A stretch of 8,663 nt of DNA from an uncultured Sphingomonadaceae bacterium (GTDB taxonomy: Bacteria; Pseudomonadota; Alphaproteobacteria; Sphingomonadales; Sphingomonadaceae): NCBI GenBank assembly GCA_937920575.1, contig CAKZSF010000110.1, positions 1 to 8,663 of the forward strand. Reading direction: 5' to 3'. Position numbers and translations under genes: made by a program. Positions 1 through 5,458 of the stretch are shown here, piece by piece (the stretch's first letter is position 1; every line of letters starts with the position of its first letter). The notes under the pieces are model-generated. The model ran no database searches, was not told where the DNA came from, and worked only from the letters and a program-made list of their open reading frames with translations.

Positions 1-10
1 GGAACATGGC

Positions 11-280
11 ATGAGCCAGACTTACAAATTCTATACCGAACGCGCTGATGCAGCCGCCGCTGCGGCCGAAGCTGCGACACTGGACAATGTCCGCGAGCGC
101 GAACTGCGCGCCGAGGAAACGTGGCGCCGTCTCGCTGAACAAACACAGCGCGTTGCCGAAGATCGCGCGAAGGCCGATGCCGAACGCGCCGAACGCCGCG
201 CCGCAGAAGCGCTGGCCGCTGAAGAGCGCAAGGCCGCTCAAGAAGCCGAAGCCGCTGACGAAAGCCTGCAAGAGGCCTAG
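11..280 (+). CDS. Small Ala/Glu/Arg-rich coiled-coil protein, function unknown
   Basis: This 89-residue protein begins with a short non-repetitive segment (MSQTYKFYTERADAA). From about residue 10 to the end it is an uninterrupted run of Ala, Glu, Arg, Asp and Lys with almost no aromatic residues, Gly or Pro, which predicts one long, highly charged helix or coiled coil. It has no signal peptide or membrane segment, so it is probably cytosolic. I recall similar short proteins sharing this N-terminus from sphingomonads, but no assigned function. The ATG at 11 is chosen because it gives that N-terminus; the window edge hides most of the upstream region, so the ribosome binding site cannot be judged. 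The frame after the TAG stop keeps the same amino-acid style for about eleven codons, so the gene may once have been longer. It converges on the next gene with 33 bp between the stops. Confidence 0.75.
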   Translation: MSQTYKFYTERADAAAAAAEAATLDNVRERELRAEETWRRLAEQTQRVAEDRAKADAERAERRAAEALAAEERKAAQEAEAADESLQEA

Positions 281-313
281 CGCGACGCGGAGCTGGCCGC
301 TGACGCGCGGGGA

Positions 314-1642
314 TTAAACCTGCGCCAGCGCCTGCTCGAAGTCGGCAATCAGATCATCCGGATCCTCGATCCCGATGCTAATCCGTACAAGATTATCCGT
401 GATACCCAGTTGAGCCTTACGCTCATCGGGAACCGACAGATGCGTCATTGCCGCTGGCAGGCTGGCGAGCGTCTCTGTGCCGCCCAAACTGACCGCAAGC
501 TTGGCTATTTTCATGCTGTCGAGGAAGCGGAAGGCCTCAGCTTCACCGCCCTTGATGAAAACCGAAAATGTGCTGCCCGCGCCCGAGCAGTGGCGGTCGT
601 AAATGTCCTGCTGACGCGGATCATCGATAAAGCCGAGATAGCCGAGACCTTCGACTTTCGGATGGTCTTTCAGAAACGCACAGACTTTCGCAGCGTTCTC
701 GCCCGCGCGCTGCATGCGCAACTCCACCGTCTCTAGCGACCGCAGCAGCATCCACGCAGTGTTCGGATCGCAGATGCCGCCCATTGTGTTGCGCAGCGCC
801 CGGATCGGATCCATCCATCGCTTTGCGCCGGCCAGTGAACCGGCCACCAGATCAGAATGCCCTCCGACATATTTGGTCAGCGAATAAACGACGATATCCG
901 CGCCGTGATCCAGCGGACGCTGCCACAGTGGGCCAAGGAACGTGTTGTCGATCGCGATGGGAGGCATGTCGGGCCCGAAGGCCGCATCGCGCGCATCGCG
1001 CACGGCCTCGACATCAACCAGAGCGTTGGTCGGATTGGCGGGGCTTTCCAGATAGACCAGCTGCACCTCGCCACCTTGTGACGCGGCTTGCGCCTTGGCC
1101 TTTTCCATCACCGCGTCCAGCTCTTCGCGCGTCGCACCGGCGGGGAAATCCACATAAGTCACGCCGTATTTCGCCATCACTTTGGCAACGAAGCCTTCGG
1201 ATGCGGCATACAAGGGTCCGGAATGGACGATCACATCGCCCGCATTGCAGGCTGCGAGCATCAGCACCGCAATCGCGGTCATCCCGCTGGAGAATGCCAA
1301 TGCATCTTCCGCGCCGTCCCAGATTGCCAGACGGTCTTCCAGGATTTCTTGGTTGGGGCCGTTGAAGCGTGAATAAACGAGGCCTTCTGCGCCGCCGGGA
1401 CGCTTGCCGGTGATGCCTTCAAAATGGCGCTTGCCCGCCGCGGAATTTTCGAACGCGAAAGTGCTGGTTTGAAAAATCGGCGGTTTGAGCGAGCCTTCCG
1501 ACAGCATCGGGTCATAGCCGTGGCCCATCATCAGCGTGCTCGGCTTCATTTCGCGGCCCGCAATGGTGGTCACTTCGGGCTTGGGCTTGCGGCGCGGGGT
1601 GGGGGTGTCAACCGGTTCAAAGGCGTCAGAATTGTCAGCCAT
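314..1642 (-). CDS. Cystathionine gamma-synthase-family PLP-dependent enzyme
   Basis: This 442-residue, fold-type I pyridoxal-phosphate enzyme belongs to the Cys/Met metabolism family (cystathionine gamma-synthase, cystathionine lyases, O-acylhomoserine sulfhydrylases, methionine gamma-lyase). Visible landmarks are YSR (90-92) for phosphate binding from the neighbouring subunit, SSGM (118-121), Tyr145 expected to stack on the cofactor, ESPANPTN (199-206), IDNTF with Asp232 contacting the pyridine nitrogen, SLTKYVGGHSD with Lys257 as the Schiff-base lysine, SLGGTET (385-391), and Arg420 in LVRIS as the likely substrate carboxylate ligand. It is about 40 residues longer than typical members because of a polar N-terminal extension and an insert near 72-88. 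The usual YSRxxNPT is YSRFNGPN here, and the Cys found after the stacking Tyr in methionine gamma-lyase is Ala147. The exact reaction is therefore open; sulfur amino acid metabolism is an inference from the family. The ATG is supported by AAGGAG eight bases upstream. Confidence 0.9.
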   Translation of the reverse strand: MADNSDAFEPVDTPTPRRKPKPEVTTIAGREMKPSTLMMGHGYDPMLSEGSLKPPIFQTSTFAFENSAAGKRHFEGITGKRPGGAEGLVYSRFNGPNQEILEDRLAIWDGAEDALAFSSGMTAIAVLMLAACNAGDVIVHSGPLYAASEGFVAKVMAKYGVTYVDFPAGATREELDAVMEKAKAQAASQGGEVQLVYLESPANPTNALVDVEAVRDARDAAFGPDMPPIAIDNTFLGPLWQRPLDHGADIVVYSLTKYVGGHSDLVAGSLAGAKRWMDPIRALRNTMGGICDPNTAWMLLRSLETVELRMQRAGENAAKVCAFLKDHPKVEGLGYLGFIDDPRQQDIYDRHCSGAGSTFSVFIKGGEAEAFRFLDSMKIAKLAVSLGGTETLASLPAAMTHLSVPDERKAQLGITDNLVRISIGIEDPDDLIADFEQALAQV

Positions 1643-1766
1643 GCTGATGGCTCCTTCCAGAAATTCGCTCCTAGGAAGGCAGGAGCCCGTCTGGTGGCGG
1701 CGCGGCCCCCGTTCCTAACCTCCGCAGGAACGCATCTCCGCAAGCGCGCTGAATGTGCTGGTTCCA

Positions 1767-1793
1767 AGTATCGCGAGCGTGGTGTGGTTTCAA
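1767..1793 (-). promoter_or_regulatory. Weak candidate promoter for the PLP enzyme gene
   Basis: On the minus strand TTGAAA (1788-1793) is followed after 15 bases by GATACT (1767-1772). The first matches five of six bases of the sigma-70 -35 consensus, the second four of six of the -10. The spacer is two bases shorter than ideal, so this is a weak call. If real, transcription would start near 1760, giving a leader of roughly 120 bases that includes the two hairpins nearest the gene. The -35 element lies inside the inverted repeat at 1785-1802. Confidence 0.25.
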
Positions 1794-1802
1794 GAGAAAC
1801 CA
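1785..1802 (-). repeat. Perfect 7-bp inverted repeat after the transporter gene
   Basis: TGGTTTC and GAAACCA are separated by four bases, about 25 bases past the stop of the transporter gene. The position would suit a transcription terminator, but no run of T follows on either strand and the stem is not GC-rich, so it is not a convincing intrinsic terminator. It could instead be an operator, since it overlaps a candidate -35 box. Confidence 0.4.
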
Positions 1803-1825
1803 GATTGCTGTCCGCAGAAGCGCGC

Positions 1826-3253
1826 TCAGCCGATCAATGCGTGCATTCCGAACACTGCGCCCACGATCAGGGCAATACCGACGATATCGAGCACGATCCC
1901 AGCACCGACCATGCGCGACAGCTTGATCCGCCCGGTTGACCACGCAATCGCGTTTGGCCCCGTCCCGGCGGGCAACATGAAGCCCCAGCTGGCGGCAATC
2001 GCGGCGGGCATCGCAAGCAGGATCGGATCGACGCCCATGGCGACCACCAGCGCTGCGACCACTGGGATGATCCCGCTCGCGGTTGCAACATTGCTGGCAA
2101 ATTCGGTAATGATGATGACCAGCGCGACTGTAATGGCTGCGATCACGATCAACGGCAAAGTCTCAAGCGGAAGCAATTGCAGGCCGATCCAATCCGCCAG
2201 ACCCGACGCGCCCATTCCCGCTGCCAGAGCCAGCCCGCCGCCAAACATCAGAAACACGCCCCATGGCGCGCGGTCCGCCTCTTGCCAATTCAGCATTTTG
2301 CGCCCCGTGCCATCGGGAAGAATGAACAGCGCGAGGCTGGCGATGATCGCGATGGTGCCGTTCGTCCATGATCCGGCGGGCAGGAATTCCTTGACCCATG
2401 GCACGGTCATCCACGCAAGGAAGGTCAGCGCCACAATTGGGATCAGGCGCGCTTCGGGCTTGGTCCATGCGGCATGTGTGTCGATGGAGGCCCGCGCGGC
2501 CTCTACGTCGAACGGGTGGTCTTTCACCTTTTGCACGCGGGTGATCAGCCAAGCCGCGATGGGTATGCCGATAAACACAATCGGCAGCCCATAGGCCATC
2601 CATTGGCCAAAGCTGATGTTGGTGCCGGTCGTCTCGTCAATCAGGCCCACGGCAATGGCGTTGGTGGGCGACCCGACAAGCGTGCCGATGCCGCCAATGC
2701 TGGCAGCAAAGGCAATGCCCATCGGCAGCGCGCCACTCAATCCCTCGCGCGTGACTTCGCCGTCCTCGCCCGCCACAACGCCGCCGCCCGCCAGCACCGC
2801 CAGCGCCATCGGCATCATGATCAGCGCCGTGGAGGTGTTCGATATCAGCATCGAAAGGATCGCTGCGGCAATCATAAAGGCCAGCAGCAATTGCGTCTGC
2901 CCGCCATGCGCGCCGAGCGTTTTCAGGATCGCGAGTGAGAGCCGCTTATGCAGCCCCGTGCGCTCAATCGCGAGCGCCAGAAACGCGCCGCCCAGCAACA
3001 GGAAAATGATCGGCGAATAGTAAGCGCTCGCCGTTGCGCGCGCATCCATTACGCCGACCAAGGGCAGGATCACGAAAGGCAGCAAAGCCGTGACAGACAG
3101 CGGCACCGCCTCTGTCATCCACCACGCCGCCATCAGAATCACGAGGCCCGCAACAGGCCACGCCTCGGCCGGCATGCCAGCAGGCGCGGGCAGCAGCAGA
3201 GTAATCGCAAAGCCGATCACCCCACATGCGAAACCGATCTGTCTGGCTGTCAT
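1826..3253 (-). CDS. DASS/SLC13-family anion:sodium symporter
   Basis: This 475-residue inner-membrane protein is almost entirely hydrophobic segments and belongs to the divalent anion:Na+ symporter (DASS, SLC13, CitT/INDY-like) family, which carries dicarboxylates, citrate or sulfate. The inverted two-repeat signature is visible: SNT (138-140) with GSPTNAI (194-200) in the first half, and SNVAT (387-391) with GTGPNAI (430-436) in the second. These SNT-type and G-x-x-x-N motifs form the substrate and sodium sites in characterised members. The N-terminal helix is followed by a WWMTEAVPL segment typical of the family. The substrate cannot be told from sequence. I chose the ATG at 3253 because GGGGGA lies nine bases upstream and the first membrane helix follows at once. 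A TTG 54 bases earlier would only add a polar stretch. The gene runs in the same direction as the PLP enzyme 183 bp downstream. Confidence 0.9.
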   Translation of the reverse strand: MTARQIGFACGVIGFAITLLLPAPAGMPAEAWPVAGLVILMAAWWMTEAVPLSVTALLPFVILPLVGVMDARATASAYYSPIIFLLLGGAFLALAIERTGLHKRLSLAILKTLGAHGGQTQLLLAFMIAAAILSMLISNTSTALIMMPMALAVLAGGGVVAGEDGEVTREGLSGALPMGIAFAASIGGIGTLVGSPTNAIAVGLIDETTGTNISFGQWMAYGLPIVFIGIPIAAWLITRVQKVKDHPFDVEAARASIDTHAAWTKPEARLIPIVALTFLAWMTVPWVKEFLPAGSWTNGTIAIIASLALFILPDGTGRKMLNWQEADRAPWGVFLMFGGGLALAAGMGASGLADWIGLQLLPLETLPLIVIAAITVALVIIITEFASNVATASGIIPVVAALVVAMGVDPILLAMPAAIAASWGFMLPAGTGPNAIAWSTGRIKLSRMVGAGIVLDIVGIALIVGAVFGMHALIG

Positions 3254-3255
3254 GT

Positions 3256-3328
3256 GCAAATTTCCCCCATCACGCCTTGTGGGTAAGCTGTGCGCGCAGC
3301 AGGTCAAGCGACAGGCGTGTGAATTTGC
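3256..3328. repeat. Nested inverted repeats in the divergent intergenic region
   Basis: The 127-bp gap between the divergent transporter and secreted-protein genes contains three roughly concentric symmetric elements. The outer arms are GCAAATT (3256-3262) and AATTTGC (3322-3328). The middle arms are CACGCC (3271-3276) and GGCGTG (3314-3319). The core is the eight-base palindrome TGCGCGCA (3291-3298). The left outer arm sits two bases from the transporter start codon, and the transporter's GGGGGA lies between its outer and middle arms. The arrangement could form a cruciform or RNA hairpin or hold protein-binding sites. I saw no convincing sigma-70 promoter in this gap. Confidence 0.45.
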
Positions 3329-3380
3329 GTCTGCTACGGCATTCAGTGGCCGGCAATAGTGGTTCTGCTAAGCATCAGGC

Positions 3381-4055
3381 ATGAGATTTTGGCTTATCCT
3401 GATGGCTTGTGTCGCCTCACTGGCGGCCACGCCTGCTGTCGCGCAATCGGCGGAGCAAGACAGGCGCGCTTATACGGCGTCGAATTGGCAAATTGGCCCG
3501 TGGATTTACTGGCGCAAGAAATGGCATAACTATTCCAAGGGAATGCCCTTGCGCCCTATCCAATCGGGCGAAAATTGGCATTTTGATTTCCCCTATCCGA
3601 ACAAGGCGGCGGGTCACGTCCACTATGTTACTTATCGCCACGGCCCGATTGTGGGTGCGCGCCAAATCAGATTGAAGTATCGCATTGATGCGGCCCCTGA
3701 CACACAGTTTGTCGCGCAAGACGTGCCCCAGCATGAGGCTACTTTGTCGCTCTATTTCCAGCGGCGCGGCGACCGCTGGAGGAGCTCGTCGCCGTGGAAC
3801 ACCTTCCGCTGGTATTCACCCCGTTCGCAAATGGTGCCGGTGAAACCGGGAACGCATGAAGTGACGATCAGCCTGGATGAGCCATGGGTCACAGTGCTGC
3901 ACAAAACGCGCGAAGAAGAGCTGTCAGGCTTTAGACGCGCGCTGGCTCGCACCGACCGTGTCGGGTTTGTGTTTGGCAGCAAAACCCGGCGGGGCCATAG
4001 CGTCTACGCCACAGCCCCCGCGCGATTCACTATGCTGGAATTTGCGGTCGAATAA
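3381..4055 (+). CDS. Secreted Trp-rich protein of unknown function
   Basis: I do not recognise the family. The 224-residue product starts with a clear Sec signal peptide (Arg2, hydrophobic core 3-17, Ala-Val-Ala ending at 21), so the mature protein is periplasmic or exported. There is no lipobox. The mature part has nine Trp residues (36, 41, 44, 48, 66, 133, 139, 144, 169) and many alternating hydrophobic/polar stretches, which suggests a beta-rich fold. It has no Cys. The C-terminus (RVGFVFGS, GHSVYAT, FTMLEFAVE) reads like closing strands of a beta-sandwich of the carbohydrate-binding-module type; this is an impression of texture only. No catalytic motif is evident. No strong Shine-Dalgarno sequence precedes the ATG, but the signal peptide fixes the start. 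It diverges from the transporter gene and converges on infC with 16 bp between the stops. Confidence 0.8.
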   Translation: MRFWLILMACVASLAATPAVAQSAEQDRRAYTASNWQIGPWIYWRKKWHNYSKGMPLRPIQSGENWHFDFPYPNKAAGHVHYVTYRHGPIVGARQIRLKYRIDAAPDTQFVAQDVPQHEATLSLYFQRRGDRWRSSSPWNTFRWYSPRSQMVPVKPGTHEVTISLDEPWVTVLHKTREEELSGFRRALARTDRVGFVFGSKTRRGHSVYATAPARFTMLEFAVE

Positions 4056-4071
4056 ACGACCTTCTGAAACC

Positions 4072-4614
4072 CTATTTCGGGGACAACACCATCAGCATCT
4101 GACGCCCTTCCAGACGCGGGAACGCTTCGACTTTGGCGACTTCTGCCGTATCTTCTTGAACGCGGCGGAGCAGGTTCATACCCAGATCCTGGTGCGCCAT
4201 TTCACGACCCCGGAAACGCAGCGTGACTTTTACCTTGTCGCCATTGTCGATGAATTTGAACATGTTGCGCATCTTCACGTCATAATCATGCGTGTCGATA
4301 TTGGGGCGCATCTTGATCTCTTTGATGTCCTGCGTTTTCTGCGTCTTGCGCGCGGCGTTCGCCTTTTTCTGCGCTTCGAAGCGGTATTTGCCGACATCAA
4401 GGAATTTGCACACGGGCGGGTCCGCATTGGGCGAGACTTCCACGAGATTCAGGCCAACTTCTGCGGCCTGCTCAATCGCTTCGCGTGTGTACATGACACC
4501 GATATTTTCGCCTTGATCATCGATCACGCGAACCTTCTCGGATTCGATTAGTTGGTCGTAGCGTGGACCGCTCTTGCGTGGCGGCTGCATGGAACGACGT
4601 GGTGGACGAGCTAT
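4072..4614 (-). CDS. infC: Translation initiation factor IF-3, probable AUA start
   Basis: IF-3 binds the 30S subunit, keeps it apart from 50S and checks start codon and initiator tRNA. The N-domain runs to about residue 85 and includes [12 protein letters not shown] (29-40), [20 protein letters not shown] (61-80, the family signature region) and the Lys-rich linker helix. The C-domain (about 95-180) contains [30 protein letters not shown] and ends in [10 protein letters not shown] set the start at the ATA codon 4614-4612: AGGAGA lies six bases upstream, and the product is then 180 residues, the same length as E. coli IF-3. The first in-frame ATG (4590) would give 172 residues but has no ribosome binding site, and a TTG at 4734 lies inside the preceding gene. 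Poor start codons in infC are known to allow autocontrol by IF-3. rpmI and rplT do not follow; the next gene is convergent. Confidence 0.95.
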   Translation of the reverse strand: MARPPRRSMQPPRKSGPRYDQLIESEKVRVIDDQGENIGVMYTREAIEQAAEVGLNLVEVSPNADPPVCKFLDVGKYRFEAQKKANAARKTQKTQDIKEIKMRPNIDTHDYDVKMRNMFKFIDNGDKVKVTLRFRGREMAHQDLGMNLLRRVQEDTAEVAKVEAFPRLEGRQMLMVLSPK

Positions 4615-4620
4615 GTGGTT

Positions 4621-4626
4621 TCTCCT
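4621..4626 (-). promoter_or_regulatory. Ribosome binding site that decides the infC start
   Basis: On the minus strand AGGAGA is followed by six bases and then ATA. The next ATG in frame is 30 bases from this element, far outside normal spacing, so the site points to ATA as the initiation codon. Confidence 0.7.
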
Positions 4627-4657
4627 GATTGCTTCATCAATATCGCGCCTACTTAGT

Positions 4658-4701
4658 GCGATTCCCCCGCGCGCGAAAGGGGTAGCGGCGGGAATAATCG
4701 C
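4658..4701 (-). repeat. Imperfect inverted repeat in the infC leader
   Basis: GCGATT (4696-4701 read on the minus strand) pairs with AATCGC (4658-4663). After a three-base bulge, three C pair with G in the adjoining G-run (4664-4668). It lies between the pdeM stop and the infC ribosome binding site. It could be a structured 5' leader for infC or a processing or termination hairpin after pdeM; no T-run follows it. Confidence 0.3.
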
Positions 4702-4715
4702 AAAGTGTTGCCGAT

Positions 4716-5414
4716 TTACGCCGCAGACTTCCAAAGAGGGAATCGCGCGAGTTTGCCTTTCGCGGGCAGAACAGCCTCAACCCGCTGGGCCGGTTGCAAG
4801 GCTGAGACAATCGCGGGGTCGCCCGCATCCATCCCTCCGGTCAGCGCGCCAAAGGCGGGTAGGATCATGCGATTGACGGCTTCCGCTCCGTTGCCGGACG
4901 CGATCACAGCGCAGGGCCGCGCGATGTGCCGTCCACGCACGCGCAGGCGCAGCTTGGGGTGGAAATGGCCGGATAGCTCTGGCCGAGTCTCGCCAGTCTT
5001 GGCGATATGGCGCAGGATCACGCCATTGATCTCCAGTTCTTCGGCCAATTCTCCGCCGAACGAACGGTGCATATTCTCGTCGTGGTTGCCCGTGATCCAG
5101 ATCCAGTCGAGCGCGCGAGTCAGCCCCTCCAACATGCCTGCTGAATAGGGATCGAGCCGCGAGGTGCCTTCGTCATCATGGAAATTGTCGCCCAAGGTGA
5201 TGACTCGCCGCGCGCCTGTTTCTTTCACCGCGTCCGCCACCCGCTCCAGCGTTTCGCGGCTGTCATAGGGGGGCAGCATCTGACCATGCCGTGCGTAAAA
5301 GCTCGCCTTTTCAAGGTGCAAGTCCGCCACCAGCAACGCGTTCTCGCGCGGCCAGAACAGCGCGCGACCGGTTGTCAGCAGCATTTCTTGATTGGCGAAC
5401 GAAACGGGAACCAT
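4716..5414 (-). CDS. pdeM: Ligase-associated metallophosphoesterase PdeM
   Basis: This 232-residue calcineurin-like phosphoesterase carries the dinuclear-metal motifs in order: DLHLEK (31-36), GDNFHD (75-80), GNHDE (109-113) and GHFHPK (149-154). The N-terminal [12 protein letters not shown], the PPYDS segment (48-52) and the C-terminal [12 protein letters not shown] (185-195) are those of the PdeM group, annotated as the nuclease partner of a DNA-ligase-associated DEXH helicase and exonuclease in DNA damage response. The protein is soluble. Those partner genes are not beside it here; its neighbours are infC and hemF. I prefer the ATG at 5414, which gives the usual start close to the first beta-strand. 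An in-frame TTG 18 bases upstream is possible, and neither has a good Shine-Dalgarno sequence. infC follows on the same strand after 101 bp, so co-transcription is possible. The nuclease role is family knowledge; the metal motifs are seen directly. Confidence 0.9.
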   Translation of the reverse strand: MVPVSFANQEMLLTTGRALFWPRENALLVADLHLEKASFYARHGQMLPPYDSRETLERVADAVKETGARRVITLGDNFHDDEGTSRLDPYSAGMLEGLTRALDWIWITGNHDENMHRSFGGELAEELEINGVILRHIAKTGETRPELSGHFHPKLRLRVRGRHIARPCAVIASGNGAEAVNRMILPAFGALTGGMDAGDPAIVSALQPAQRVEAVLPAKGKLARFPLWKSAA

Positions 5415-5422
5415 CGCTTTGA

Positions 5423-5450
5423 CTTGCCGCAAGGCCTGAGGCTTGGCAAG
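5423..5450 (+). promoter_or_regulatory. Inverted repeat that could mask the hemF ribosome binding site
   Basis: CTTGCC (5423-5428) pairs with GGCAAG (5445-5450). AAG (5431-5433) pairs with CTT (5442-5444), giving nine pairs with a two-base bulge and an eight-base loop. The 3' arm includes three bases of the hemF Shine-Dalgarno element AAGG (5448-5451), which sits seven bases before the ATG. The repeat fills most of the 44-bp gap between divergent pdeM and hemF, so at DNA level it could equally be an operator for a dimeric regulator. Confidence 0.4.
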
Positions 5451-5458
5451 GTCGTTTT

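Larger units (their letters stand above)
1643..1825 (-). promoter_or_regulatory. Leader region with alternative RNA pairings upstream of the PLP enzyme
   Basis: On the minus strand this 183-bp gap holds three short perfect inverted repeats. They are TGGTTTC/GAAACCA at 1785-1802 (four-base loop), GTTCCT/AGGAAC at 1711-1731 (nine-base loop) and GCTCCT/AGGAGC at 1667-1686 (eight-base loop). The arm at 1681-1687 (GGCTCCT in the RNA) can alternatively pair over seven bases with AGGAGCC at 1649-1655, which contains the Shine-Dalgarno sequence of the downstream gene. The two pairings exclude each other, which is the arrangement expected of a translational switch. I do not recognise a known SAM or other riboswitch consensus. 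Regulation is inferred from geometry alone. Confidence 0.4.

Noticed and set aside
6..13. An ATG at position 6
   Set aside because: It reads ATG GCA TGA, ending after two codons; it overlaps the true start region and carries no meaning I can support.
1643..1825. A known SAM-family riboswitch
   Set aside because: I looked for a recognisable consensus of the SAM and SAH classes on the minus strand and found none, so no riboswitch class is assigned.
1755..2594. A 279-codon open frame on the plus strand opposite the transporter gene
   Set aside because: It is antisense to a membrane protein with intact family motifs; the translated product is low in structure-like pattern and has no recognisable domain.
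3254..3307. Extended transporter start at a TTG at 3307
   Set aside because: The added residues are polar and unlike the family. The ATG at 3253 has a GGGGGA element and leads straight into the first membrane helix.
3277..3309. A promoter for the transporter based on TTGACC on the minus strand (3304-3309)
   Set aside because: The -35 resemblance is good, but 17 bases on the sequence reads ACCCAC, which is not a -10 element.
3877..4551. A 224-codon plus-strand frame running through the end of the secreted protein gene and most of infC
   Set aside because: It overlaps two well-supported genes, one in antisense, and has no recognisable domain.
4615..4734. Extended infC starting at a TTG at 4734
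   Set aside because: It would begin inside the pdeM coding sequence and add 40 residues that IF-3 lacks. The AGGAGA-ATA start explains the usual length.
5419..5447. A sigma-70 promoter for hemF starting with TTGACT at 5419-5424
   Set aside because: The -35 match is good, but the sequence 17 bases on (CTTGGC) does not resemble a -10 element.
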